Shown in pieces: positions 53,989 to 62,347 of a DNA stretch of 64,000 nucleotides. The position numbers and the translations under genes are program-made. The notes under the pieces are model-generated. The model was given only the letters and a program-made list of their open reading frames with translations, did no database searches and was not told the origin of the DNA. The stretch comes from Secundilactobacillus similis DSM 23365 = JCM 2765 (GTDB lineage Bacteria > Bacillota > Bacilli > Lactobacillales > Lactobacillaceae): NCBI RefSeq assembly GCF_001311075.1, contig NZ_BBAD01000002.1, positions 1-64,000 of the forward strand, read 5' to 3'. Within the stretch, counting starts at the first letter, position 1. Each line of letters opens with the position of its first letter.

Positions 53989-54042
53989 AATCAAAAGCAC
54001 CAAGAATTCCCGTTTAAGGCGTTCTTGGTGCTTTTGATTATT
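53989..54042 (-). terminator. Terminator of the SDR gene
   Basis: AATCAAAAGCACCAAGAA ... TTCTTGGTGCTTTTGATT, 18-bp perfect stem just beyond the SDR stop. Confidence 0.88.
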
Positions 54043-54051
54043 GATTGGAAT

Positions 54052-54822
54052 TTACCGGGCAGTCCAGCCACCATCGGCTTTAATAATGTCGCCGTTCACG
54101 AAGGACGATTCATCGCTGGCTAAGAAGACCGCCACGGCTGCGATTTGCTCCGGCTGGCCCATTGGCGCATCCATTGAGCCGGCTGCCGCAATGGCTTGAC
54201 CGCCTAGTGGATCGGGGTCGGTGATTGTGTTGCCGATGTTGGTTGCCACGCCACCTGGCGCGATCGCGTTGCAACGGATGTTGCCAAAGGTACCGTAAGT
54301 GGCAGCGATGTTCTTGGTTAACCCAACCAAACCGTGCTTCGAAGCAGCGTAGGCGGCGCCACCACGAGCACCATAGAGGCCACCGACTGAGGCATTGTTG
54401 ATAATGATGCCACCATTTTTCTGATCCTTCATCACGTTGATGGCTTCCCGACAGGCTTGGAATGGCCCAGTTAAGTTGATGGCAATCACTTTATCCCAGA
54501 GGTCATCGGTGACGTTGCCCACGGTTTTAAAGTTGTCCATAATACCAGCGTTATTGACCAGAATATCGAGTTGACCGTAAGTATTTACGGCAGTTTCGAT
54601 AAGTGCTTTAATATCAGCTGACTTCGACATATCAGCAACCACGCTGGTAGCTGAATGACCAGATGCGGTAATTTCAGTAACGACTTCGTCAAGGGTGGTG
54701 GCGTTCACGTCGGCGAGCACGACCTTGGCGCCTTCGTTGGCGTAGGCGATGGCGATTGACTTGCCCATTCCTGAACCAGCACCGGTGATGATAGCGACTT
54801 TATCCAATAAACGAGTTGACAT
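54052..54822 (-). CDS. Short-chain dehydrogenase/reductase
   Basis: 256 residues of the classical SDR family: cofactor loop ITGAGSGMGKSIA with an Asp (LADVN) after the second strand, which suits NAD(H); NNAGIMD; catalytic Ser in NNASVGG and YAASK; C-terminus VNGDIIKADGGWTAR. The substrate is unknown. AGGAGG site. Divergent from a TetR-type gene across a palindromic operator, so it is probably that regulator's target. Confidence 0.9.
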   Translation of the reverse strand: MSTRLLDKVAIITGAGSGMGKSIAIAYANEGAKVVLADVNATTLDEVVTEITASGHSATSVVADMSKSADIKALIETAVNTYGQLDILVNNAGIMDNFKTVGNVTDDLWDKVIAINLTGPFQACREAINVMKDQKNGGIIINNASVGGLYGARGGAAYAASKHGLVGLTKNIAATYGTFGNIRCNAIAPGGVATNIGNTITDPDPLGGQAIAAAGSMDAPMGQPEQIAAVAVFLASDESSFVNGDIIKADGGWTAR

Positions 54823-54860
54823 AGTGATGACCTCCTAAAAGTTAATTTGCTGTTAGCTTT

Positions 54861-54890
54861 ATTATAAAAGGTCGGGGGAGTACGGTACAA
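54861..54890 (-). promoter_or_regulatory. Promoter of the SDR gene
   Basis: TTGTAC (complement of 54885-54890), 18-base spacer, TATAAT (complement of 54861-54866). Confidence 0.7.
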
Positions 54891-54895
54891 TATAG

Positions 54896-54916
54896 ATGCT
54901 CATCAGTGAACAGCAT
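54896..54916. promoter_or_regulatory. Palindromic operator between SDR and TetR genes
   Basis: A 21-base dyad centred on G54906: ATGCT-ca-TCA-G-TGA-ac-AGCAT, symmetric except for two positions per arm. It lies just upstream of the SDR -35 box and 60 bases before the TetR start, as expected for a TetR-family operator. Confidence 0.6.
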
Positions 54917-54975
54917 CTGTTTAGTTAACCATACAGATTAAATAAATGATGATTATTTCCGGGACGGTGATTATA

Positions 54976-55518
54976 GTGAATGATCAAGATTTACGGGTTC
55001 GAAAAACCAAGCGGGTGTTGCAACAGACACTTCAAGCGGCACTATTGCAGGAGCCCTTTTCAAAGGTTACCGTGAAGGCCCTTTGTGAAACGGCGTTGGT
55101 GAACCGGGCAACGTTTTATAAGCACTACCACGATAAGGCGGATCTGTTGTACGACGTATTTAAAGAATTGACGGCGAACAGTGACCAGATTTCAGTGGCG
55201 GAATTGATTCGTCAGCCATTTTCGGTATTTCCCAAGGTGGTGAAGGCACCGCTATCGGCTATTAATGTGAAGCAAATGGATGATGCCAGTTTCCAGTGGG
55301 TGTTTCGGCAGTATTTTTATAACTACTACATGGAGTGCTTTCAGGACGTGACGTTTAAGTCGGACGTGCCCAAAGCGTTGTTGTCGTATACGTTGGTGAA
55401 TAACGGGTTTAGTTTCTTTGAATGGCAACGTGATTTTCAGTTGGATGTGGATGAGGCGCGGATGAATGCGTACTTTCAGGAGTTGTTTAATGTTGATGCG
55501 TTGGAGGTCGAGGAATGA
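54976..55518 (+). CDS. TetR/AcrR-family regulator
   Basis: 180 residues from GTG 54976 (GGTGAT upstream); the frame is open earlier but without a site. Residues ~8-55 form the helix-turn-helix: TKRVLQQTLQAALLQ, FSKVTVKALCETALVNRATFYKHYHDKADLL. The C-terminal ligand domain resembles the DhaS-like group of small TetR regulators. Likely represses the divergent SDR gene and itself. Confidence 0.88.
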   Translation: MNDQDLRVRKTKRVLQQTLQAALLQEPFSKVTVKALCETALVNRATFYKHYHDKADLLYDVFKELTANSDQISVAELIRQPFSVFPKVVKAPLSAINVKQMDDASFQWVFRQYFYNYYMECFQDVTFKSDVPKALLSYTLVNNGFSFFEWQRDFQLDVDEARMNAYFQELFNVDALEVEE

Positions 55519-55520
55519 GA

Positions 55521-55566
55521 ATGAAAAAGCGGTGCAACTTCTGAGTGGGAGTTGCACCGCTTTTGG
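55521..55566 (+). terminator. Terminator of the TetR gene
   Basis: AAAAGCGGTGCAACT ... AGTTGCACCGCTTTT, 15-bp stem, right after the stop. Confidence 0.92.
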
Positions 55567-55604
55567 TTTGTTGTGAGGGTGGGGCGACGAGCGTTGCTGT
55601 TGTG

Positions 55605-55815
55605 TTGATTTCGGCGTTTTTTGTGACTATCATTTTCCGGATAATCGGGATGATTGTGAAGTTTGGCAGCAGGGTATTTTTAGGCAACCACGCCGAAATG
55701 CGCTCCGAAAAGCAAAGAGTTGCACACAAGCCCTGCCTACCACAAGTCCCCAAAACCAGGACTTATGGCAGGCAGGCTTGTGCTCCACTCTTTAACCGCT
55801 TTTCTCCGCGCTCTA
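55605..55815. repeat. Extragenic repeat family, copy 8
   Basis: TTTCGGCG (about 55609) pairs with CGCCGAAA (about 55691). Then AAAGAGT and a variable stem 55725-55749 with 55759-55782, imperfect here with one bulge and two weak pairs. Right flank ACTCTTT, then CTCCGCGCTC. It touches the end of the monooxygenase gene at 55813. Confidence 0.65.
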
Positions 55816-56097
55816 GGCGTCCATTCGAATAATCACCGGATCCTGCGTCAAAAAGTCACCAACGCCGGCTAAGAATTTTTGGAAATGTTCGGTACCGTTG
55901 TGTGATTCCACGGCATCGGCATCGCGCCAATGTTCGATGATTTCGTAATCGGTATCGCTGTCGACCTTCTTGAAGTGGTCGTAGCTGACGTTACCGGCTT
56001 CGGCTCTTGAACCCTTGACTAATTCTGCAATGAAGCTTTCGTAAGCGGCTTGCTTACCTGGGATAACGGCTAATTCTACGTTGATGACTTTCATCAT
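55813..56097 (-). CDS. Antibiotic-biosynthesis-monooxygenase-fold protein (YgiN-like)
   Basis: 94 residues. Dimeric ferredoxin-like ABM fold: INVELAVIPGKQAAYESFIAELVKGSRAEAGNVSYDHFK, then YEIIEHWRDADAVESHNGTEHFQKFLAGV with the conserved W and H. Such proteins oxidise quinols or degrade haem-like compounds; the substrate is unknown. AAAAGGATG site, ATG-ATG start. Confidence 0.85.
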   Translation of the reverse strand: MMKVINVELAVIPGKQAAYESFIAELVKGSRAEAGNVSYDHFKKVDSDTDYEIIEHWRDADAVESHNGTEHFQKFLAGVGDFLTQDPVIIRMDA

Positions 56098-56202
56098 GAC
56101 ACATCCTTTTCTGTTTGAGTTGAGAAGGGTGAGAACGTCTCAGCCCCTCTCATTAGGGTCATTTTAGTTGATTTAAGCTTGAAAAGCACTGATTTCCACT
56201 AA

Positions 56203-56242
56203 AAATGACGCGCGTAAACAGGTTACGGGCGTCATTTTAGGA
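56203..56242 (-). terminator. Terminator of gldA
   Basis: AAAATGACGC-CGTAA ... TTACG-GCGTCATTTT, 12 bases beyond the gldA stop. Confidence 0.85.
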
Positions 56243-56253
56243 TTAATTGTCAA

Positions 56254-57357
56254 TTAACAGTTAGCTTTAACATAGGTAGCGTAAGCATCAGCTGCCTTCA
56301 TCGCTTCAACGACGTCTTCTGGTTCAACGGTAAATGGCATTTCTTGCATCGTATCGCCATCGGCACACGATAACGTCCCAACTTTCAGTAAGTCTTCATC
56401 GCTGACGTTTGGAATGTTGAGGTCGGCGAAAGTGGTTGGCAGGTCTAACTTCAAGTATAGTTCAAGGAACTTATCAATTTTCTTTTGATCGGCACCTTCC
56501 AAGAAGAGTTGTGACAGGGTCCCGAAGGCCACTTTTTCGCCATGAGACTTCTTGTGAATGTCACCGTGAAGGGCGGTTAACCCGTTATGGATGGCATGAG
56601 CAGCTGATAAACCACCACTTTCGAAACCGACCCCACTCATTAAGGTGTTGGCTTCAACAACCTTGTCCAAAGCTTTGGATGTAACGTGAGATTTAACAGC
56701 AACGTAGGCTTCCATCCCGTATTCAAATAAGGTTTCTTCGCATTTTTCGGCAATCGCATTACCGACTAAGGTTTGGTTGGCACCTAACATGGTTTTACCT
56801 TTGCCTAACGCAACAGCTTGGGCTTCAACGTTAGTGGCCAATGCATCAGCAATCCCTGAAGCAAACAGAGAAGCTGGGGCACCAGCAACAACTTTGGTGT
56901 CAACTAACACAAGGTCGGGGTTCTTGCTGTAGAAGCGGTATTTAGAGAATTCACCGGCTGGGGTGTAGATAACGGACAACCGTGAACATGGGGCGTCGGT
57001 TGAGGCTAAGGTTGGCAAAATCACAACGGCAATGTGTAAGTCATCGCCAATGGCCTTGGCACTATCAAGAGTTTTCCCGCCGCCTAACCCAATAATCATT
57101 TCAGCGCCAAATTCCTTACCGATACCGCCAACACGGGTAACTTCTTCTTCGGAAGCTTCGCCACCAAAGACGACCTTCTTAACCGTGATGCCGTTCTTTT
57201 CCAAGTAGGCCAAGAAGTCAGTACCAACGATTTTATAAACAATCTCGTCAGCTAACAAAACGGCTTTGGTACCAAATTTCTTCAAGTGCTCCGCACTATC
57301 GTAAAGGGCACCTGGTCCTTGAATGTAAGTCGATGGGCTACCAAAAATCTTATCCAT
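56254..57357 (-). CDS. gldA: Glycerol dehydrogenase
   Basis: Oxidises glycerol to dihydroxyacetone with NAD. 367 residues of the iron/zinc alcohol dehydrogenase family: IIGLGGGKTLDSAKAIGDD (NAD), PTLASTDAPCSRLSVIYT (zinc Asp region), AHAIHNGLTAL and KKSHGEKVAFG (zinc His residues). AGGAGG site, intact. Divergent from sorC-fsa; in E. coli gldA also sits beside an fsa-type gene, which supports a joint dihydroxyacetone pathway. Confidence 0.95.
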   Translation of the reverse strand: MDKIFGSPSTYIQGPGALYDSAEHLKKFGTKAVLLADEIVYKIVGTDFLAYLEKNGITVKKVVFGGEASEEEVTRVGGIGKEFGAEMIIGLGGGKTLDSAKAIGDDLHIAVVILPTLASTDAPCSRLSVIYTPAGEFSKYRFYSKNPDLVLVDTKVVAGAPASLFASGIADALATNVEAQAVALGKGKTMLGANQTLVGNAIAEKCEETLFEYGMEAYVAVKSHVTSKALDKVVEANTLMSGVGFESGGLSAAHAIHNGLTALHGDIHKKSHGEKVAFGTLSQLFLEGADQKKIDKFLELYLKLDLPTTFADLNIPNVSDEDLLKVGTLSCADGDTMQEMPFTVEPEDVVEAMKAADAYATYVKANC

Positions 57358-57747
57358 GATGAATTCCTCCTAAGGCTTTAATGACTTTATTATGTGATGA
57401 ATTGTTCAATGTTGAAATGGTTTTGGTAGCTTAAATTATTTCTTTAACGTTAGATTATTGATTTAAAGGCGTTTATGAAGTGATAGGGCGATTATTTCGA
57501 TGATAAAAAGCTCAAATGTGCAATTAAACTATTTTAGAATAAAGTGTGCAATTGTGATAAACTTTAAGGAGTTACTCTGATGGTAAAGGTTGATATAACA
57601 ACGAATATGAGCAATCGTTCGAAAAAATATTAATCCGGATAAGTCATTTTATACAAAGAGATGTTAGAATAGGAAATTTTGTTTAGAAATCGTTTTCTTA
57701 GCTACATTGTGAAATTGTTATTTACATTTAAGAGAAGGTGATGAGGA
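57358..57747. promoter_or_regulatory. Divergent control region with TGTGCAATT repeats
   Basis: AT-rich 390 bases between gldA and the SorC-type regulator. TGTGCAATT occurs at 57517-57525 and 57545-57553, with a similar TGTGAAATT near 57709. Such spaced direct repeats are candidate binding sites for the SorC regulator. No clear -35/-10 pair was chosen. Confidence 0.45.
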
Positions 57748-58704
57748 GTGAAAGCGGAAAAACGGGCGTTACTTGCTAAAGTGGCCTACCTGTACTACGT
57801 CAAAAACCAGACGCAAGCGACCATTGCCAAAGAGCTTGATTTATATCGAACCACGATTAGCCGGTTACTCAAACAAGCGCGTGAAACTGGGGTCGTTACG
57901 ATTCAGATCAATGATTTTAATGCAGAACTGTTTCAGCTAGAAACCACGTTGAAGACGACTTTCGGTCTACGTCAGGTCGTGGTGGTCCCCAATTTTGAAG
58001 GTGAAACAGTTGCCCAGAAGGATCAACGGTTGGCGGCAGCGGCAGCCCAGTATTTAAAACAAATTATTCGGCCCCACAATGTTGTGGGGTTCGCTTGGGG
58101 CAGCACCTTGTCCGGCATGGTGGGACAGCTAGAACACCCAATGAAAACCGATGCCGTTTTTGTGCCATTAGTTGGCGGCCCCAGCCCGTCTAATGCGCAG
58201 TATCACGTTAACGGCATCGTATACGATGCGGCTCATCAATTTGGTGGACGGAGTTTATTTGTGGATGCGGCTGCGGTTCAGGAAACGCAGTATATCCGCG
58301 ATGGCATTATTAGTTCACAGTACTTTCGGGATATTCAGGATTACTGGCAAAAGCTAGACATTGCAGTTGTTGGCATTGGCGGCCCCATGACGAAAACGAC
58401 AAGTCGTTGGCGAGATTTATTACAGCCAGCTGATATTGACCTACTGCGTGAGCGGCAAGCGATTGGGGACTGTTGTTGTACGTTTTACGACCGAAACGGC
58501 AAGGTGTTGACAGGTGATCTTTTAAACCGAACGATTGCGATTTCCCTTGCGGAGCTGAAACGAGCACCACACAGTATCGGGGTCGCTCGGTCACTGACAA
58601 AGGCAGCCTCCATCAAGACGTTGATGGAGATGCACGTGTTAAACACATTAGTTACGGATGAAGAAACGGCGACCCGCATTTTAGCGCTGGCTACCGATCA
58701 ATGA
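57748..58704 (+). CDS. SorC-family sugar-responsive regulator
   Basis: 318 residues from GTG 57748 (AAGGTGATGAGGA). N-terminal HTH: AKVAYLYYVKNQTQATIAKELDLYRTTISRLLKQA; then the SorC sugar-phosphate-binding domain with VVGFAWGSTLSGMV, VPLVGGPSP and DIAVVGIGG. Effectors of the family are phosphorylated sugars. It precedes the fsa gene by 10 bases and is divergent from gldA, so it likely controls both. Confidence 0.93.
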   Translation: MKAEKRALLAKVAYLYYVKNQTQATIAKELDLYRTTISRLLKQARETGVVTIQINDFNAELFQLETTLKTTFGLRQVVVVPNFEGETVAQKDQRLAAAAAQYLKQIIRPHNVVGFAWGSTLSGMVGQLEHPMKTDAVFVPLVGGPSPSNAQYHVNGIVYDAAHQFGGRSLFVDAAAVQETQYIRDGIISSQYFRDIQDYWQKLDIAVVGIGGPMTKTTSRWRDLLQPADIDLLRERQAIGDCCCTFYDRNGKVLTGDLLNRTIAISLAELKRAPHSIGVARSLTKAASIKTLMEMHVLNTLVTDEETATRILALATDQ

Positions 58705-58714
58705 GGTGAAGATA

Positions 58715-59404
58715 ATGGAATGGTTATTAGATACAATCAACTTAGCAGCAATTGAAAAGGGCGTTCGGGACTTACCATTGGCGGGCGTGACGTCTAACCC
58801 AACGATCGTTCGTCGAGAAGGCAAGGTTGATGACTTTTTTGAACATTTGCGCCAAATTCGCCGGTTGATCGGTGATGAACGGACATTACACGTTCAAGCG
58901 GTGGGGCAGACAACGGCGGGAATTTTAGCCGATGCGCACCGCATCATGACTGAAGTTGACTCGGCGACCTATATTAAGATACCGACAAATGCGGCCGGTT
59001 TAGCTGCCATGAAGCAGTTGAAGGCGGAGGGTGGTCACGTGACGGCTACGGCAATTTATAGTGAATTTCAAGGGCGTTTAGCGATTGCGGCCGGTGCTGA
59101 CTACCTTGCGCCATACGTTAATCGGATGGTTAATATGAATATCGATGCGAATCAGGTTATTGCGCATTTGGCAGCTCAAATTGAACGCGACCATGCCGCA
59201 ACTAAAATCTTAGCAGCTAGTTTCCATACGGTTCAGCAGGTTAACGATGCCTTCACCGCTGGTGCGCAGGCGGTAACGATGGGCCCGGAACTCATTGACC
59301 AAGCTTTGGGGACGCCGGCGATTAACGATGCGGTTGCGCAATTTACAACAGACTGGGAGTCGCTGTATGGAGAAGGGAGTACGATTAATCAGCTGCCTGA
59401 ATAA
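58715..59404 (+). CDS. Fructose-6-phosphate aldolase / transaldolase-like protein
   Basis: 229 residues of the small transaldolase group: LLDTINLAAIEKG, LAGVTSNPTIVRREG, the Schiff-base lysine in TYIKIPTN, and ATAIYSEFQGRLAIAAGADYLAPYVNRM. FSA enzymes join dihydroxyacetone and glyceraldehyde-3-phosphate. With gldA making dihydroxyacetone from glycerol, the pair could feed glycerol into fructose-6-phosphate without a kinase; this is inference from neighbours. ATG 58715 behind GAGGTGA. Confidence 0.9.
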   Translation: MEWLLDTINLAAIEKGVRDLPLAGVTSNPTIVRREGKVDDFFEHLRQIRRLIGDERTLHVQAVGQTTAGILADAHRIMTEVDSATYIKIPTNAAGLAAMKQLKAEGGHVTATAIYSEFQGRLAIAAGADYLAPYVNRMVNMNIDANQVIAHLAAQIERDHAATKILAASFHTVQQVNDAFTAGAQAVTMGPELIDQALGTPAINDAVAQFTTDWESLYGEGSTINQLPE

Positions 59405-59591
59405 ACAAATTAATTAAAGTTATGAGATTTCCCTAAATTTCTAATTCGTTTCCAACGCCTTTATCGTTTCCGACCGGTATAATGTTTTTGAATTATGTAA
59501 CGGGTCGTTGAATTGGCGTCCAGCACCTGGCATTAGGGTGACAGCAAATGTCGTCAGTAGTTGCCGCTGGGCGGAGACAAGGAGAAGTGAT

Positions 59592-60937
59592 ATGGAAACT
59601 CAGAAACTTAGCACCAAAAACCTGATCTTCATTGGCATGATGTTGTTCGGGATGTTCTTTGGCGCCGGCAACTTGATTTTTCCGGTGTTCGTGGGGCAAC
59701 AGGCGGGGACTCAGTTTTGGCCAGCGTTGATTGGCTTTTTGGTCTCTGGTGTTGGCTTACCGCTATTAGGCGTGGCGGCCATTGGAGTCACTAAGACGGA
59801 TGGCGTGTTCACGTTAGCCCAAAAAGTTGGGCGGCTATACGCGTACTGCTTTACCATTCTATTGTATATGTGTATCGGGCCGTTATTCGCGCTACCTCGG
59901 TTGGCTTCAATTTCGTTTGAAGTTGGTCTGAGTCCGTTTATCAGTTCAGCGCATCAAAGTAGTAGCTTACTGATTTATTCAGTTGCCTTCTTCCTGATTG
60001 CTTGGCTGTTTGCGCGGAAGCCAAGCCAGATTATGGTATACGTGGGTAAGGTGCTCACGCCGGCTTTCTTAGTGTTGCTGGCCATTTTATTGGTGATGGT
60101 CATCATCAAACCGATGGGACATGGACAAGCGGCGGTTGGCGATTACGCTAGTGTGCCGTTAGTTGCGGGCTTTACGGCCGGTTATTCGACGATGGATGCG
60201 CTAGCCGCGTTGGCATTTGGTATCATCGTGGTCAATGCACTTAAGGTCTTGGCGTCACACAACCGGGACAAATTGCCAAGGATACGATTCGGGCTGGGAG
60301 TCTTGCAGTAGCGCTGATGGCGATTATTTACGGCCTGTTAGCACTACTGGGGCGAAATGCGCTTGGCACGTTCTCACGGGCAGCGAATGGCGGCCCGATT
60401 CTCGCCAACGTGGCCCACGCCTACTTTGGCAGTTTCGGGAACGTCTTGTTGATGGTGTTAGTCATCCTAGCCTGTTTAAAGACCGCTATCGGCTTGATTA
60501 CGGCGTTTGGGGACACCTTCAAGGAACTCTTCCCCAAGGTGCCTTACGCAGTGCTGATTGCGTTAGCGAGCGCCGTACCGTTAATCTTCGCTAATGTTGG
60601 CTTAGATCGGCTATTGTTATTCTCAACGCCAATCTTGTACTTCATTTATCCGTTAGCGATTACGTTGATCCTATTAGGGTTACTAACGCCAGTTCTGGGC
60701 GAATCACGCTGGCTGTTCGGAACGGTGACGCTGTTTACGGTAATTCCAGCGTTGTTGGATGGGCTAAATGCGTTGCCGGCTAACCTACACACTGGTGTTG
60801 TCGCGGCAACGTTGAAGTTGGGTGAGTGGTTACCGGGCTTCAGTATCGGTTTAGGTTGGACAGTGCCAGCCGTTATCGGTGTGATCGTTGGTTGGCTGTT
60901 AGCTAAGACGATGACCAAATCAGCAACGGTATCGTAA
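59592..60937 (+). CDS. brnQ: Branched-chain amino acid carrier (one-base frameshift)
   Basis: LIVCS family. FIGMMLFGMFFGAGNLIFPVFVGQQAG at the start and GYSTMDALAALAFGIIVVNAL are signature segments. One base is missing near 60249-60253; with it KVLGVTQPGQIAKDTIRAGSL joins both halves into 448 residues with 12 membrane segments. Takes up leucine, isoleucine and valine with Na+ or H+. ATG 59592 behind AAGGAG. No T-box precedes it. Confidence 0.92.
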
Positions 60938-60943
60938 TTTAAC

Positions 60944-60985
60944 ACAAAAAAAGCGCTTCTCGATTACTCGAGAGGCGCTTTTTTG
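60944..60985. terminator. Terminator between convergent brnQ and LysM genes
   Basis: AAAAAGCGCTTCTCGA ... TCGAGAGGCGCTTTTTT with A/T runs on both sides. Confidence 0.9.
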
Positions 60986-61000
60986 AGTTAAATTTAAATT

Positions 61001-61615
61001 TTAGTAACCCCAGGCGCTTAAACCTTGAGTGTTGTACAAGCTAACGGCTGCGTCAATTTGTGATTGAACATCGCCGCTGCTGATGTGCATGTTTTGGAAT
61101 AACCCGTAGGCGCCACTAGTGCTGTTCACAACACCAGATTGCCAGTTTGATTCACGGGTGATGATGGCGTTCCAAGTTGAAGCAGAAACACCGGTTCTAG
61201 CAGCCATTTGGCTTAACACGGCACTTTGTGAGCTGCTGCCGTAGCTTGAGCTGTTTGAAGTGGTCGTGTTGCTAGTGGTGTTTGATTGCGTTGACGTTGC
61301 TGGTTGGCTGTAAGTTGAAGTTGCAGCCTGGTTTGATGACGTAGTGGCTGCCGCATTGTTAGTAGCGGTAGTCGTACTAGTTGTCGTTGAGCCATCAGGA
61401 ATCGTCAACTTTTCGCCAGCGATGATCAAGTGGTTGTTGATGTTGTTAGCAGTTTCGATAGCGTTGATCGTGGTGTTGAAGTTTTGCGAAATCGCCCAAA
61501 CTGAGTCGCCTGACTTAACAGTGTAGGTCGTAGATGCACTTGCGCTAGTGCCGGCAAAGAACAAGCCTAAAGCTGCTGCGGAAGTGGCTAAGATAGTCGT
61601 TACTAATTTATTCAA
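61001..61615 (-). CDS. Secreted LysM protein with Apf-like C-terminal domain
   Basis: 204 residues from a TTG start (TAGGAG upstream). Signal peptide [19 protein letters not shown] cut near SASAST; one LysM ([16 protein letters not shown] ... [13 protein letters not shown]); a Ser/Thr/Asn/Gln-rich linker; and a C-terminal domain [23 protein letters not shown] ... GAYGLFQ ... LSAWGY, the soluble lytic transglycosylase-like fold of lactobacillus aggregation-promoting factors, with the Glu in ITRESN. A cell-wall-bound protein of cell shape or aggregation. Confidence 0.9.
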   Translation of the reverse strand: MNKLVTTILATSAAALGLFFAGTSASASTTYTVKSGDSVWAISQNFNTTINAIETANNINNHLIIAGEKLTIPDGSTTTSTTTATNNAAATTSSNQAATSTYSQPATSTQSNTTSNTTTSNSSSYGSSSQSAVLSQMAARTGVSASTWNAIITRESNWQSGVVNSTSGAYGLFQNMHISSGDVQSQIDAAVSLYNTQGLSAWGY

Positions 61616-61920
61616 GAATATACACTCCTATTATTTAGAACCAAATCGGTCTCTTCAATGTGTCGATCAATATCAATCAACACGACACAGTCTACAGGCG
61701 GGGTGTTACCCTCGAATGTCAGTGACCTTAAGAACGTGCGTCAGACTATGACAATATTTCAAAATTCTGTAATTTTTGTAATATTGCCAAATTCAGGTCT
61801 AAAACCGGAGAAAGTGGTTGATAGCACTATCGAAAACGGTTAATTATGGGTAAAAGTGTATCGTACTATATTAAATATGTTACTGATTATCATTTTTTAG
61901 TGATGTGGTGTTCGGGGGTA
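61616..61920. other. Intergenic region, nothing assigned
   Basis: AT-rich bases upstream of the LysM gene; its promoter must lie here. No frame or hairpin I can support. Confidence 0.45.
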
Positions 61921-62045
61921 GTGTGCGGAGCACTATTCGGCGTAGTGGCCAGAAAGGACGTGGTTGACAAATACCTGAAACCTCAGGAACCCTAGAAAGA
62001 ACAAGTTTAGGTGGCGCCGAATTTCGTTGCCTGAAAGTTCGAGCG
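61921..62045 (-). repeat. Extragenic repeat family, copy 9 (partial)
   Basis: Minus-strand fragment matching the CGGCG-pair part of copies 2, 6 and 7: GTGTGCGGAGCACTATTCGGCG ... then TGGCCAGAAAG, GTTGACAA, CAGGAACCCTAGAAA and GGCGCCGAAT. The variable hairpin part is missing. Confidence 0.7.
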
Positions 62046-62060
62046 TCTTGCCGATTTGTA

Positions 62061-62153
62061 ATGGCAACAGTCAAGGCAGTACTTGGCGGCGCGTACCGCG
62101 ACGGTAATCTGCAGCAGGTTGCCAACGACTTAGGCTGGATGACTCATGAATGA
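62061..62153 (+). other. Short frame, possible gene remnant
   Basis: A 30-codon frame, MATVKAVLGGAYRDGNLQQV... ending LGWMTHE, with gene-like composition but no ribosome binding site; a stop directly precedes the ATG. It follows the partial repeat and may be the tail of a lost gene. Beyond it, GCGTGGGGAC/GTCCCCACGC (62193-62221) is a 10-bp hairpin without a T run. Confidence 0.3.
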
Positions 62154-62347
62154 TTTGCGTTAGTTTCACTTTTGACGCCAATACCACATCCGGCGTGGGG
62201 ACTAGTTACTCGTCCCCACGCTTTGTGCTAATATATAAACTATAAGCGACAGTTTGTGAAAAACGTTTTTGAAAAAACGGAGTCTGTGGTGCGGGCGTAA
62301 TTCAGGCCTGCATCCTTACTTGTAGATGTACTGGAGTGAAGCAGTTT

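Noticed and set aside
57358-57747. Riboswitch before the SorC-type regulator
   Set aside because: The region is AT-rich with short direct repeats but no stable multi-stem fold or terminator.
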